Shown: positions 26,161-35,348 of the stretch, one piece after another
Numbering within the stretch: the stretch's first letter is position 1
Layout: each line of letters begins with the position of its first letter
DNA from: an uncultured bacterium
GTDB lineage: Bacteria; Cyanobacteriota; Vampirovibrionia; Gastranaerophilales; Gastranaerophilaceae
Direction of reading: 5' to 3'
Assembly: GCA_902777605.1 (NCBI GenBank)
Contig: CACYUI010000009.1
Span: 22,261 to 72,119 of the forward strand
Length of the DNA stretch: 49,859 nucleotides
Position numbers and translations under genes: made by a program
The notes under the pieces: model-generated
Seen by the model: only the letters and a program-made list of their open reading frames with translations
Database searches by the model: none
Told to the model about the DNA's origin: nothing

Positions 26161-26272
26161 TTCTTTTCTGAAGAAAAGAATCAAAAGACTTTTCATACAT
26201 TGTCGGCTCGCATTCCATGGGACTACAAGATTGTTTTGTAAACTTCAAGCGAGCCTTGTTGATGTCTGCTAC
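26161..26272. repeat. Direct repeat copy B (75-bp core 26198-26272)
   Basis: Same layout as copy A: a TTCTTTTC/GAAAAGAA inverted repeat, then the core with GGCTCGC (26205-26211) and GCGAGCC (26249-26255). The right end of the window (from about 49763) holds a related TTC-TTT/AAAGAA inverted repeat. Confidence 0.8.
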
Positions 26273-26276
26273 AAGT

Positions 26277-26304
26277 TTTATAGGTCGCCTTTACCAAGGC
26301 GACA
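26277..26304. repeat. TAGGT/ACAAT-type hairpin repeat
   Basis: TTTATAGGTCG followed by arms GTCGCCTT and AAGGCGAC around TACC. The edges are conserved relative to 11878 and 32536, but the arm bases differ in a compensating way (GCCTT/AAGGC). Confidence 0.75.
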
Positions 26305-26334
26305 AAAACTGACGATAGCTTTAATTATTTTTAC

Positions 26335-26370
26335 AACAAAAAGAGCCGCATTATCGCAGCTCTTTTTGTT
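26335..26370 (-). terminator. Strong terminator hairpin downstream of ftsZ
   Basis: A 12-bp stem, AACAAAAAGAGC (26335-26346) pairing with 26359-26370, with a partly paired loop and runs of A/T on each side so that it has a U-tail in either direction. It lies 26 bp after the ftsZ stop codon on the minus strand. Confidence 0.8.
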
Positions 26371-26395
26371 ATTAACTTAATTATATCCCCCACCT

Positions 26396-27580
26396 CTATT
26401 TCTTTAAGAAATCAGGTATTTGGATGTCTGAAAAAGATGACATTGTAGGCGCTTTTGGTTGCTGTGTGCTATTGAATGCACCTGAGAAAAATTCAGCAGC
26501 GCTCAATGAACGATTTTCAGTTTTTTCTAATGTAGGCATTTGAGATTTTAGTTCAAAACCTGTTGCAATAACAGTAATTTGAATTTCGCCTTGAATATTA
26601 TCATCAACAACAGCACCGATAATAACTCTTGCATCATCTAATACTGCATCATTAATAATATTTGTAGCATCAGTAACTTCATGCAATGTCATATCAGGTC
26701 CGCCTGTGATGTTAACAATAACACCGCTTGCACCGTTGATTGATGTTTCAAGAAGTTGAGAATTGATAGCAATCTTAGCAGCTTCAATAGCTCTTCCTTC
26801 ACCTGAACCGCGACCGATACCCATTAGAGCTGAACCAGATGCAGCCATAACAGACTTAACATCAGCAAAGTCTACATTTATTAACCCCGGAATTGTGATT
26901 ATATCAGAGATACCTTGAACACCTCTCATAAGAACTTCATCAACAACGATAAATGATTCTTGAAGTGATACGCGTCTGTCAACAACATCGAGTAATTTGT
27001 CGTTAGGAATAACAATAAGAGCATCAACTGATTCTCTAAGTTTTTCCAAACCTTGAAGAGCTTGATTTTGTCTTCTCTTACCTTCAAAAGAGAACGGTTT
27101 TGTAACAACACCAATTGTTAAAATTCCTAAATCTTTAGCAATCTTAGCAACAATAGGAGCAGCACCTGTACCTGTTCCACCGCCCATACCTGCGGTTACA
27201 AATACCATATCAGCGCCTTCAATAGCTGAAGTAATTTCTTGTTGTGCTTCTTCAGCAGCCTTTTCACCAACTTGAGGCTCTCCACCGGCACCAAGACCAT
27301 TTGTTAACTTAGCACCTAATTGAATTCTGTTCTTGCATGCAGAAGTGTTTAAAATCTGCAAATCAGTATTCATTAACCAAAATTCAACACCGGTTAAACC
27401 ATTCTTAATCATTCTGTTTACGGCATTTCCGCCGCCGCCGCCAACACCGATAACTTTTATTTTAGCCGGACTAACTGTCGGATTAGTAGGTTGGCTTGTA
27501 TAATCTGATGATTGAATGCTTTGTGATTGATAGCTTTCAACATCTTTTCTTCCAAAAATATCAGGTCCTAGATTGTCCAC
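26396..27580 (-). CDS. ftsZ: Cell-division GTPase FtsZ
   Basis: Tubulin-like GTPase forming the Z ring. A 38-residue variable N-tail leads into [16 protein letters not shown] (42-57). The tubulin signature [10 protein letters not shown] is at 131-140. The C-terminal tail ends IQIPDFLKK, matching the conserved peptide that binds FtsA/ZipA-type partners. The start is a GTG at 27580 with AGAGGA upstream. The gene is apart from murD-ftsW-murG, has its own promoter and is followed by a strong terminator, so it is monocistronic. 394 aa. Confidence 0.98.
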   Translation of the reverse strand: MDNLGPDIFGRKDVESYQSQSIQSSDYTSQPTNPTVSPAKIKVIGVGGGGGNAVNRMIKNGLTGVEFWLMNTDLQILNTSACKNRIQLGAKLTNGLGAGGEPQVGEKAAEEAQQEITSAIEGADMVFVTAGMGGGTGTGAAPIVAKIAKDLGILTIGVVTKPFSFEGKRRQNQALQGLEKLRESVDALIVIPNDKLLDVVDRRVSLQESFIVVDEVLMRGVQGISDIITIPGLINVDFADVKSVMAASGSALMGIGRGSGEGRAIEAAKIAINSQLLETSINGASGVIVNITGGPDMTLHEVTDATNIINDAVLDDARVIIGAVVDDNIQGEIQITVIATGFELKSQMPTLEKTENRSLSAAEFFSGAFNSTQQPKAPTMSSFSDIQIPDFLKK

Positions 27581-27901
27581 GATTTTTCCTCTTTTTCTTA
27601 CTTTTTTATACTATATCACTATACTAACATACTATTTTAAATAAATTCAAATGTAAAGTTTAGATGAGTTAAATGTAAAGTTAGATTAAGGGTTGATTAA
27701 TCATGCCCAAATACAGACGAGCATGGCGATTTGCATGTTTTATAATTCGTCAATTTTGTGAATATACATCAAAATATATTTTGGTGTTTTTGGTGTTTTT
27801 TGTATTTTTATTACAAATATAATTAGACAGTTGTACATTATTATAGTAAAATATTTGTGTTGATTAGATTTGTATAATTTTTAAATTAAAGAAAGTTTTT
27901 T
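27581..27901. other. Divergent intergenic region between ftsZ and a secreted hydrolase gene
   Basis: 321 bp, AT-rich, no gene seen. It contains the ftsZ promoter on the minus strand, a TTGATTAATCA palindrome near 27685, a CATCAAAATATATTTTGGTG imperfect hairpin near 27767-27786 followed by T-rich DNA, and a TATAAT at 27873-27878 that may serve the plus-strand gene. Confidence 0.5.
27629..27657 (-). promoter_or_regulatory. Putative ftsZ promoter
   Basis: Read on the minus strand: TTTACA (27657-27652), a 17-bp spacer, then TAGTAT (27634-27629). It would give a leader of about 45 nt before the GTG start. Confidence 0.5.
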
Positions 27902-29089
27902 ATGAAAAAGATTTTATTAATACTGCTGTCACTATTGGTTTTTAATACTGCTTATGCCGTTAATGATTTGAGTTTTATTTATATAAACGGTTCAAATAAC
28001 AACGATGAAAAAATGAAAAGCTGGTACGAAAACGGTGTTCATAAACTTCATCCCGTTTTGCGCAAAAAAATAATGAAAAACTCTGCAATAAAAAAATATT
28101 ATTCAACTCTTGGCGGTCTTAATATTAAAGAAGAACCTATTATTTTCTTTTGGGGTGATAAGAGTAAAAATGATTTGAATTATGTAAAAAATCAACTTGA
28201 TTTGTCAAAAGCTATAAGTTCTTCAGGTGCTTTTTTTGCACGAAAACTTATTGCCGGATATCTGCATGATGCTATTTGGGTTCAAAAATCACATAACATG
28301 CTTCCGCTTTTAGATGAACTTAATACTAAAGTTAAACAAGAAGCTAAAGCCGGTGATGATGTTGTTTTATACGGATATTCAGCAGGAACTTTTGTTACTT
28401 ATCAATACATGTTCAATAAATTCAGATATTTGAATGTTGAAAAATTGTATGAAGAATTGGGTAATGATAATGAAATGCTTGAATTTATCAAACGCAATCC
28501 TAAAAAAAATACTTGTATTTCAGCTCTTTCATATGAATATGCAGGACTTGGAACAATATCAAGTGCCGGTCATATAATAGTTAATCCTAACAAAGAACAA
28601 TTAAAGAAAAATTATCTAAAGCTTGACGAAATGACAGAACTCGCTTGCGCTCCTGAAGGAAAAGTTAAGGGTGTTGTAAATTTTGCAAGTCCTTTAGTAT
28701 TATTCTATTCAGATATTGCTGATAATAATTATGAATTTAATTATTACAACAAATTAATGATTAAATATATTCTAGAAAACGGTATATTCTTTATGACTGT
28801 TAATTTTAGAGAAGATCCTTTAGGATTTCCGATAAGCAGAAATTTAACAGTTAAAGATATTGAAAATCGTTTGGAGCTTAAAATAGAAAATCCAAACGGT
28901 GTAATATACGATAATTCATCGGTTTGGAGCAAGAGATTTTTTGCTGTTGCTCATACTTCTTACTGGAGTGCAAGAAGAACTTTTTCTAACGCAATTGTAA
29001 AGAGTTTTGTCAACGGATACAAATTCCAGTATGATGAAAAATATCAGAAAAAAGTTTTGAAACAAAATAAAAAGAAATCAGAATTATAG
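27902..29089 (+). CDS. Secreted alpha/beta-hydrolase-like protein, 395 aa
   Basis: A signal peptide (about 1-19, ending TAYA) precedes a protein with a GYSAG nucleophile elbow (158-162, S160) after the strand DDVVLY, the hallmark of alpha/beta-hydrolases and lipases. I recognise no closer family. The substrate is unknown. Its TAG stop directly abuts the ATG of the next gene, a glycosyltransferase, so the two are co-translated. A role in modifying or trimming a surface glycan or lipid is an inference from that pairing. Confidence 0.7.
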   Translation: MKKILLILLSLLVFNTAYAVNDLSFIYINGSNNNDEKMKSWYENGVHKLHPVLRKKIMKNSAIKKYYSTLGGLNIKEEPIIFFWGDKSKNDLNYVKNQLDLSKAISSSGAFFARKLIAGYLHDAIWVQKSHNMLPLLDELNTKVKQEAKAGDDVVLYGYSAGTFVTYQYMFNKFRYLNVEKLYEELGNDNEMLEFIKRNPKKNTCISALSYEYAGLGTISSAGHIIVNPNKEQLKKNYLKLDEMTELACAPEGKVKGVVNFASPLVLFYSDIADNNYEFNYYNKLMIKYILENGIFFMTVNFREDPLGFPISRNLTVKDIENRLELKIENPNGVIYDNSSVWSKRFFAVAHTSYWSARRTFSNAIVKSFVNGYKFQYDEKYQKKVLKQNKKKSEL

Positions 29090-30322
29090 ATGCCCGATAT
29101 CTCAATAATAATACCTGTTTATAATATAGAAAATTATATAAGAGAATGTCTTGACAGTCTTATATCACAGAGTTTTGGCGATTTTGAGATAATTTGTGTT
29201 AATGACGGAAGCAAAGATAATTCTCTATCTGTTTTGGAAGAATATTCAAAAAAAGATAACAGAATTAAAGTAATTTCTCAAAATAATTCAGGCTCAGGTG
29301 CTGCAAGAAACAGAGGATTGAGAGAAGCAAGCGGTAAGTATGTTCAATTCCTAGACGGGGATGATTATTTTGAACCTCAAATGCTTGAAAAATTATACAA
29401 TTTGGCAGAAAAACACGGTGCTGATATTTCAGCCTGTTCTTCAAGAAAAGTTGATGACGAAGGCAATATAACAGAGAGCAGAAATCCTAATTCTCCTATA
29501 AATTTGGATAAAACACCTTTTAATAAACCTTTTTCTTATAGAGATTTTCCGGAAGATATTTTCAGCCTTATAGGTACAATGCCTTGGAATAAGTTGTATT
29601 TGAGAGATATGATTATATCAAACAACCTTGAATTTCCGCATCTTACAGGGCCTGATGATTTGTGTTTTGTTTATATGTCTTATGTTTGCGCTAATAAAAT
29701 TGTAGTAATAGATGATGAGCTTATAAATTACAGGTTTAATAGAATAGGAAGCGTTCAAACATATAGAGCTAATCATGCATCAGATATTATTAGAGCAAGT
29801 ATTTTTGTTAAAGAATTTTTGAAATTAAAGGGTATTTTTAATTATGTTGAAAAAGCTTATTTAAAAGCTTTTACAAACTCTATTCGCTGGGAAATATCTT
29901 TATGTAACGATGAACAGTATGAAAAGTTCTTAAATGAATTAAAAATCTTGATGCCGGAAGATTGGCAAATTTTTAAACCGGCACTAAAAAAAGATAATAT
30001 AAATTTGGATTACTTATATAATTTGATAGGACACAAAAAAGTAATGCTTTGGGGTGCGGGATTTTTTACACAAAAATTATTTGAAAAAGAAAAAGAAACA
30101 AATCCTAATATAATTGGTATTATAGACAGAAATAAAGCTTCTTGGGGTAAAAAATTGAACAGTTATATGATTTATCCACCGGAAATATTGAATAAATATA
30201 AGCCAGACGGTATTATATCAATGATTGCGAATAATAATGAAACAGTTTATCCTATCTTAAAAAAAGAAATAAAAGAAAAATACCCTAATATAGAACTTTT
30301 ACCTAATATTTTTGAAAATTAA
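29090..30322 (+). CDS. Family 2 glycosyltransferase with C-terminal Rossmann-like module
   Basis: Residues 1-230 form a GT2 domain: SIIIPVYNIENYI (5-17), VNDGSKDNS (37-45), and DGDD (89-92) for metal and nucleotide-sugar binding. The middle is helical. Residues 316-410 form a separate module starting VMLWGAGFF, containing NIIGIIDRN and YPPE and ending LLPNIF. The same module ends both glycosyltransferases at 47.0-49.7 kb. It abuts the hydrolase gene without a gap. Donor and acceptor are unknown. Confidence 0.88.
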   Translation: MPDISIIIPVYNIENYIRECLDSLISQSFGDFEIICVNDGSKDNSLSVLEEYSKKDNRIKVISQNNSGSGAARNRGLREASGKYVQFLDGDDYFEPQMLEKLYNLAEKHGADISACSSRKVDDEGNITESRNPNSPINLDKTPFNKPFSYRDFPEDIFSLIGTMPWNKLYLRDMIISNNLEFPHLTGPDDLCFVYMSYVCANKIVVIDDELINYRFNRIGSVQTYRANHASDIIRASIFVKEFLKLKGIFNYVEKAYLKAFTNSIRWEISLCNDEQYEKFLNELKILMPEDWQIFKPALKKDNINLDYLYNLIGHKKVMLWGAGFFTQKLFEKEKETNPNIIGIIDRNKASWGKKLNSYMIYPPEILNKYKPDGIISMIANNNETVYPILKKEIKEKYPNIELLPNIFEN

Positions 30323-30510
30323 CATATAAATAAGAGTTTATAAGTCAAATTTATAAATTCAACTAACAGGAATTTTTTTATAAGGTATAACTTAACATTA
30401 ATATTATTTTTTACCAACATATAAAATTTTTTGAAAAATTTTAAGTTAATTAATATTATATTAAATATAAATATAAAAAATAATAACCATAATAATAAGC
30501 TTTAAATATT

Positions 30511-30707
30511 TGTTCAAAAATGGTTGAAATTATTATTGTTATTGATTTTAACATGTTTAAAAATTTGTTCAAAACTGGTAGAAAAGATGTAGAAAAGTGT
30601 ATAGTTTTTTACAAAAAAAATAAAATAATAATAAAAAATCAAAAAAATGTTCAAACATGTTCAAAACATAAAGACTTTTGAACAGTTTTTCTACAGAGTT
30701 TTCTACA
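30511..30707. promoter_or_regulatory. Phased array of DnaA-box-like 9-mers (candidate origin or operator array)
   Basis: Ten related 9-mers are seen. On the plus strand: TGTTCAAAA (30511), TGTTTAAAA (30554), TGTTCAAAA (30566), GGTAGAAAA (30577), TGTAGAAAA (30588), TGTTCAAAC (30648) and TGTTCAAAA (30658). Inverted: TTTTGAACA (30676), TTTTCTACA (30687) and TTTTCTACA (30699). Neighbouring sites are mostly 10-12 bp apart, about one helical turn. TTTTCTACA is one base from the cyanobacterial-type DnaA box TTTTCCACA. The two groups face each other across an AT-only tract. Confidence 0.55.
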
Positions 30708-30730
30708 AAAAATTTTCTCTAACTGCCCCA

Positions 30731-30759
30731 TTGACCAAAATTTTATAATAAAAGATAAT
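30731..30759 (+). promoter_or_regulatory. Promoter of the OppD/DppD-like gene, possibly leaderless
   Basis: TTGACC (30731-30736), a 17-bp spacer and GATAAT (30754-30759) match 5 of 6 bases each. Initiation would fall at about 30766, the A of the start codon, and no Shine-Dalgarno sequence precedes it, so the mRNA may be leaderless. Confidence 0.55.
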
Positions 30760-30765
30760 ATTGTT

Positions 30766-31713
30766 ATGGAAAATATTTTGGAGATAAAAAACTTAAACCT
30801 ATTTTTTGGTGAATATCAAGCACTTTTTGATATAAATTTAAAACTTCAAAAAGGAAAAATGCATTCTCTTGTAGGCGAATCAGGATGCGGAAAGTCAATA
30901 ACCGCAATGTCTATAATGCGACTTTTACCAAAGAGTGCAAAAATAACAAGCGGAGAAATTTTATTTAACGGAAAAAACTTATTAGAATATAAAGAATCTC
31001 AAATGAGAATGCTAAGAGGTAATAATATAGCCCTAATTCCTCAAGATCCTATGACTTCTCTAAATCCTCTGTATACAATAGGAAATCAACTTGTAGAATC
31101 AATAAGAGTACATTCAAATGTTTCTAAAAACCAAGCTTTAAGAAAAGCAAAAGAAGTTATGGATTTGGTAAAAATTCCTGATATAAATAACAAAATAAAT
31201 TTTTACCCTCATGAATTTTCAGGCGGTATGAAACAAAGAATAATAATAGCAATGGCACTTGCTACAAATGCAGAACTGTTAATTGCCGATGAGCCGACAA
31301 CAGCTTTAGATGTAACAATACAAAAACAGATTATGGATTTGATAGATGAGATAAAAAAAGAGTTCAACAGAACTGTATTACTAATTTCTCACGATTTGGC
31401 ATTAGTTAGTAATTATACAGACTATATTTCCGTAATGTACTCAGGACATATAGTTGAAGAAGCACCAGCGGATTATTTCTTTACTTTTCCAATGCATCCG
31501 TATTCACAAGCACTAATAAATTCTCTTCCTTCTTCTAATCCTGTATACAGACTAAAAACAATAGAAGGTGCTCCTCCGGCTATTCAAGAAAATATTTTGG
31601 GGTGTAAATTCCATCCAAGATGTAATTTTTATAAAGAAGGATTGTGTGACAAGGAAAACCCTGTTTTGAAAGAAAAATCACAATATCATTATTCAGCATG
31701 TTTAGTAAAATAA
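30766..31713 (+). CDS. Oligopeptide/dipeptide ABC transporter ATPase (OppD/DppD type)
   Basis: Nucleotide-binding subunit of a peptide or nickel importer. Walker A GESGCGKS (37-44), Q-loop in PQDPMTSLNP, signature FSGGMKQR (151-158), Walker B LLIADEP (171-177) and H-loop SHD are intact. The C-terminal oligo_HPY extension has cysteines in CKFHPRC and later positions typical of the OppD/DppD group. No permease, binding protein or second ATPase lies next to it: the downstream gene is convergent after 5 bp. Partners must be elsewhere. Confidence 0.92.
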   Translation: MENILEIKNLNLFFGEYQALFDINLKLQKGKMHSLVGESGCGKSITAMSIMRLLPKSAKITSGEILFNGKNLLEYKESQMRMLRGNNIALIPQDPMTSLNPLYTIGNQLVESIRVHSNVSKNQALRKAKEVMDLVKIPDINNKINFYPHEFSGGMKQRIIIAMALATNAELLIADEPTTALDVTIQKQIMDLIDEIKKEFNRTVLLISHDLALVSNYTDYISVMYSGHIVEEAPADYFFTFPMHPYSQALINSLPSSNPVYRLKTIEGAPPAIQENILGCKFHPRCNFYKEGLCDKENPVLKEKSQYHYSACLVK

Positions 31714-31718
31714 AAATA

Positions 31719-32486
31719 TTATTCAACAGATTCTATAACAACTATTTCGGGTAAACAACAAAATCTAACTCGTAAAATACTTGTACCCAAACCTTTTGTA
31801 ACAATCATTCTATTTTGAGTTTCCTTGAAATCTCCAACTGCAAATTTAGTTCCAAATTTAGATGGAACAATAAGTGAACCCAAAAAAGGAACTCTTACCT
31901 GTCCTCCATGGACATGACCTGCGAGAATTAAGTCAACATCATCCTTTATATCATAATAAATATCTGGAGTATGTGTTAATAAAATTCGCGGAAAGCCGGT
32001 ATTTTCAAGTGCTGTTTGAATATTAGGCCAACCGGTTTTTAAGTCATCAACTCCTGCAATATAAATATTTTCAAATTTTGTACTGGAATTTATAAGAACT
32101 TTAATACCTATACTTTCTAAAGCATTTTTGACAGTATATTTGTCATAAATATTATCATGATTACCTAAAATACTAATAACAGGTGCTTTTATTTTTTTTA
32201 ATTCTTCAACCTGTTTTTCTATGAGCATACTTGTATCATCTGAAAATCCATATATATAATCACCTCCTGATAGAACTAAATCAGGATTTTGTTCATTAAC
32301 AATTTTTACTATTTTTCTAAGTCTGCCGATATCGTGTTTTGATATATGCAAATCACTTAAAAAAACAATTTTTTTATTTCCAAAAACATTTGTTTTATAT
32401 TTTTTCAAAACAATAATTTCAGGTTCTATAACAAAACCCCACAAAAATAAAAACATAAAAACAAATAATAACAATATTTTCAACAT
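31719..32486 (-). CDS. Membrane-anchored metallophosphoesterase (YkuE-like)
   Basis: Calcineurin-like phosphoesterase of 255 aa. An N-terminal hydrophobic anchor (about 1-20) is followed by the metal-binding set SDLHISKHD (near 44), GGDYIYG, GNHDNIY, a histidine in LLTHTPD, and AGHVHGGQVRVPF. This order matches the YkuE/LpxH-related group acting on lipids or nucleotides at the membrane. The exact substrate is unknown. It is convergent with the ABC ATPase gene (5-bp gap) and downstream of uvrB, from which it is separated by a hairpin repeat. Confidence 0.87.
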   Translation of the reverse strand: MLKILLLFVFMFLFLWGFVIEPEIIVLKKYKTNVFGNKKIVFLSDLHISKHDIGRLRKIVKIVNEQNPDLVLSGGDYIYGFSDDTSMLIEKQVEELKKIKAPVISILGNHDNIYDKYTVKNALESIGIKVLINSSTKFENIYIAGVDDLKTGWPNIQTALENTGFPRILLTHTPDIYYDIKDDVDLILAGHVHGGQVRVPFLGSLIVPSKFGTKFAVGDFKETQNRMIVTKGLGTSILRVRFCCLPEIVVIESVE

Positions 32487-32535
32487 ACTTTTATTTTAAC
32501 ATAAACACCATTGAACTATTTCTCTAAGCTTATAG

Positions 32536-32565
32536 TTTATAGGTCGGATTTACAAATCCGACAAT
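32536..32565. repeat. TAGGT/ACAAT hairpin repeat
   Basis: Arms GTCGGATTT and AAATCCGAC around AC, with the same TTTATAG and AAT edges as 11878-11907. Only one arm pair differs, and both bases changed together. It sits just after the uvrB stop codon. Confidence 0.75.
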
Positions 32566-32567
32566 CT

Positions 32568-34550
32568 TTATACCATTTCCCTGAGTTTTTTGAGTTGGTC
32601 ACGGATTTCTGCAGCACGCTCAAAATCAAGAATTTTGGCAGCTTTATGCATATCTTTTTCTAATTTAGAGATGAGTTTTGGCAAATCTTTTTTATCAATT
32701 CCGAGGTCAACCATTTCTTCAGCAACAATATCTTCAAGGTCTCTGTAACTTGCAACAAGTGAAAGAAGGTTGTTTTCAATCGGTTTTTTAATCGTTTGCG
32801 GAACGATACCGTATTTTTTATTGTGTTCAAGCTGAATTTCTCTTCTTCTGTTTGTTTCATCAATGGCTCTTTTCATTGAATCGGTGATTTTGTCGGCATA
32901 CATAATAACTTCACCGCAAGCATTACGCGCAGCACGACCTATTGTTTGAATTAAACTTGTTTCAGACCTTAAAAATCCTTCTTTGTCAGCATCCATAATC
33001 GCAACCAAAGAAACTTCAGGAATATCAAGCCCTTCTCTTAATAAGTTTACACCTATCAAAACATCAAACTCCCCGAGCCTTAAATCTCTCAAAATTTCAA
33101 CACGCTCTATTGATTGAATACCGCTATGGAGATAACGAACTCTTATACCTTCTTGCAAGAAATAGTCGCACAAATCCTCTGCCATACGCTTTGTAAGAGT
33201 TGTTATAAGAACACGCTCTTCTTTTTTTGCTCGTTTTTCAATCTCAACTTTTAAGTCAGGAATTTGACTTTCAATAGGTCTAACGCTGATTTTCGGATCA
33301 ACAAGCCCTGTCGGACGAATAATTTGTTCAACCATGTTTTGCGAAGTTTTCTTTTCAAAATCTCCGGGGGTTGCAGAAATATAGATTTTCTGACCTACTT
33401 TTGCAAAAAATTCATCCCACTTAAGCGGTCTGTTATCTTTGGCACAAGGCAGCCTAAAACCAAAATCAACAAGAGTTTGTTTACGAGAAGCATCACCATG
33501 ATACATACCGTTTAGTTGCGGAAGAGTTACATGAGATTCATCAATAACTGTAAGAAAATCACCTTGAAAATAATCTAAAAGTGTTGCGGGAGCCGAACCT
33601 ACAGGTCTGCGCTCAATTATTCTTGAGTAGTTTTCTATACCTGTACAGTATCCCATTTCTTTAATCATTTCTATATCGTATTTTACTCTTTGCTGAAGCC
33701 TTTGTGATTCGAGAATTTTATTTTGACTCTCTAATTCTGCAACTCTGTTTTGCAGTTCCGCTCTAATCATTGATATTGTTTCATCTTCGTTTTCATCATA
33801 GGCTATGTAGTGCACGGCAGGGTAAATATAAACACTTTCGGGAGCTTCAAGAATTTCGCCTGTAGTGTTATCAATTCTTACGATTTTTTCAATTTCATCA
33901 CCAAAGAAATAAATGCGCGTGATAATTTTTTCATAAGCAGGCATAATTTCCAAAATGTCGCCTCTTGCTCTGAAAGTTGCTCGCTCCAAAACTAAATCGT
34001 TTCTTGTATACCTTGTCATAACGAGATGCTTGATTAAATCATTCCGCTCTAAAGTATCACCAACAGAAACTTTAATAGTTCCTCTAAAATAACTTTCAGG
34101 AAGTCCTAAACCATAAATACAGCTTACTGAGGCTATAATTATTACATCGTTTCTTTCGTATAAACTTCGGGTGGTGTTGTGTCTGAGCCTGTCAATTTCT
34201 TCGTTAATACTTGCGGATTTTTCTATATAAGTATCAGTTCTTGGGATATAAGCTTCCGGCTGATAATAGTCATAATATGAGATAAAATATTCAACCGCAT
34301 TATTTGGAAACAGCTCTTTAAATTCGTTATATAACTGCGCGGCAAGAGTTTTGTTGTGCGCAATAATAAGTGTAGGTTTTTGTATTCGCTCAATAACATT
34401 AGCGATAGTAAAAGTTTTACCTGAACCCGTGATACCCAAAAGAGTCTGCGTATCATCACCGTTGTTTAGTCCTTCAACTAGTGAGTCAATAGCTTTGGGC
34501 TGATCTCCTGAGGGCTTATATTTTGAAACTATTTCAAATTTTCTCTCCAT
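32568..34550 (-). CDS. uvrB: UvrABC excision nuclease subunit B
   Basis: DNA-damage verification helicase of nucleotide excision repair. Walker A GITGSGKT (39-46), the beta-hairpin [10 protein letters not shown] (92-101) that probes DNA, DESH in the helicase core, and the C-terminal UVR motif (about 622-656) that contacts UvrC are all present. 660 aa is standard. Cytosolic. It stands alone; uvrA and uvrC are not in the window. I see no LexA-type box near the start, though that search was by eye. Confidence 0.98.
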   Translation of the reverse strand: MERKFEIVSKYKPSGDQPKAIDSLVEGLNNGDDTQTLLGITGSGKTFTIANVIERIQKPTLIIAHNKTLAAQLYNEFKELFPNNAVEYFISYYDYYQPEAYIPRTDTYIEKSASINEEIDRLRHNTTRSLYERNDVIIIASVSCIYGLGLPESYFRGTIKVSVGDTLERNDLIKHLVMTRYTRNDLVLERATFRARGDILEIMPAYEKIITRIYFFGDEIEKIVRIDNTTGEILEAPESVYIYPAVHYIAYDENEDETISMIRAELQNRVAELESQNKILESQRLQQRVKYDIEMIKEMGYCTGIENYSRIIERRPVGSAPATLLDYFQGDFLTVIDESHVTLPQLNGMYHGDASRKQTLVDFGFRLPCAKDNRPLKWDEFFAKVGQKIYISATPGDFEKKTSQNMVEQIIRPTGLVDPKISVRPIESQIPDLKVEIEKRAKKEERVLITTLTKRMAEDLCDYFLQEGIRVRYLHSGIQSIERVEILRDLRLGEFDVLIGVNLLREGLDIPEVSLVAIMDADKEGFLRSETSLIQTIGRAARNACGEVIMYADKITDSMKRAIDETNRRREIQLEHNKKYGIVPQTIKKPIENNLLSLVASYRDLEDIVAEEMVDLGIDKKDLPKLISKLEKDMHKAAKILDFERAAEIRDQLKKLREMV

Positions 34551-34610
34551 AACTCAATTATCACATAGGTATATGTTGTTATCAAGTTGTATTTTTGGTA
34601 GTATTCTTGT

Positions 34611-35297
34611 ATGTCAATATATTTAGATGCCGGAACAACATACTCTAAAATTATTTCTAATGACAAGATTTTTGATGATAAATTTTGCCTTAAAAATTTT
34701 GACGGAAAAAATTATTATATTTTGCCTTCAAAAATAATAAAATCACAAAATATTATCCCGACTCGCTCTTGCGGTCATATGGCAGATGCAAGCGAAAACG
34801 AAATTATAGCGCTTGCTTCAGGCGCAAAAAAATTGAATATAGATTCTGATGCAACGGTTTTGGATTTGGGAAGTCGTGATGCAAAATGGATAAAATTTAA
34901 AAGCGGAAAATTTCACGATATGGATTGGAATACCTCTTGTGCCAGTTCTACGGGTGCAACTGTTGAAATGCTTATGAAATTTTATGATACTAAATTATCT
35001 GACCTTTCATTTACTCCCGAAAAATTTGCTGTAACTTGCGGAATTTTCGGAATGGAAAAAATTATGGACTCAATTTCTAACGGTTCAAAACCATCTGAAG
35101 CGATTTCTATGTTTGTTCACGGAATCGCATTCAACTCTTGGAATTTTGCAAAACGCCCCGAAAAAATTTATCTCTCAGGCGGTTTTTGTGAGAACAAATG
35201 TTTTGTTGACTCTTTGGCTCAATATACGGAAGTTGTTCCTTTGGGTAGATTTGTCCTTTGTGAAGGGTTAATTATTGACAAAATACATTCGGTTTGA
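34611..35297 (+). CDS. ASKHA-fold protein related to BadF/HgdC-type activator ATPases
   Basis: A short (228 aa) actin-like ATPase. Phosphate-1 loop LDAGTTYSK (5-13), phosphate-2 loop VLDLGSRDAKWI (83-94), the CASSTGATVEM segment (110-120, CAAGTG in the family) and adenosine-binding IYLSGGFCEN are present. In HgdC/BadF activators a 4Fe-4S cluster is held by cysteines at the dimer interface; here C110 and C143 are candidates, but this is not established. No 2-hydroxyacyl-CoA dehydratase or benzoyl-CoA reductase gene is nearby. It is divergent from uvrB. Confidence 0.7.
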   Translation: MSIYLDAGTTYSKIISNDKIFDDKFCLKNFDGKNYYILPSKIIKSQNIIPTRSCGHMADASENEIIALASGAKKLNIDSDATVLDLGSRDAKWIKFKSGKFHDMDWNTSCASSTGATVEMLMKFYDTKLSDLSFTPEKFAVTCGIFGMEKIMDSISNGSKPSEAISMFVHGIAFNSWNFAKRPEKIYLSGGFCENKCFVDSLAQYTEVVPLGRFVLCEGLIIDKIHSV

Positions 35298-35348
35298 GAA
35301 GAAAGAACAGTGAGATTGAGAATTATTTTGGTGCAAAAAATTCAAACC

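Larger units (their letters stand above)
30323..30765. other. AT-rich intergenic region with 9-mer array
   Basis: 443 bp without a gene. The left 170 bp are almost pure A/T. The right part holds the TGTNNAAAA/TTTTNNACA array, split by an AT-only tract (about 30601-30647), and a promoter for the ABC ATPase gene. No long hairpin or open reading frame is present. Confidence 0.7.
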
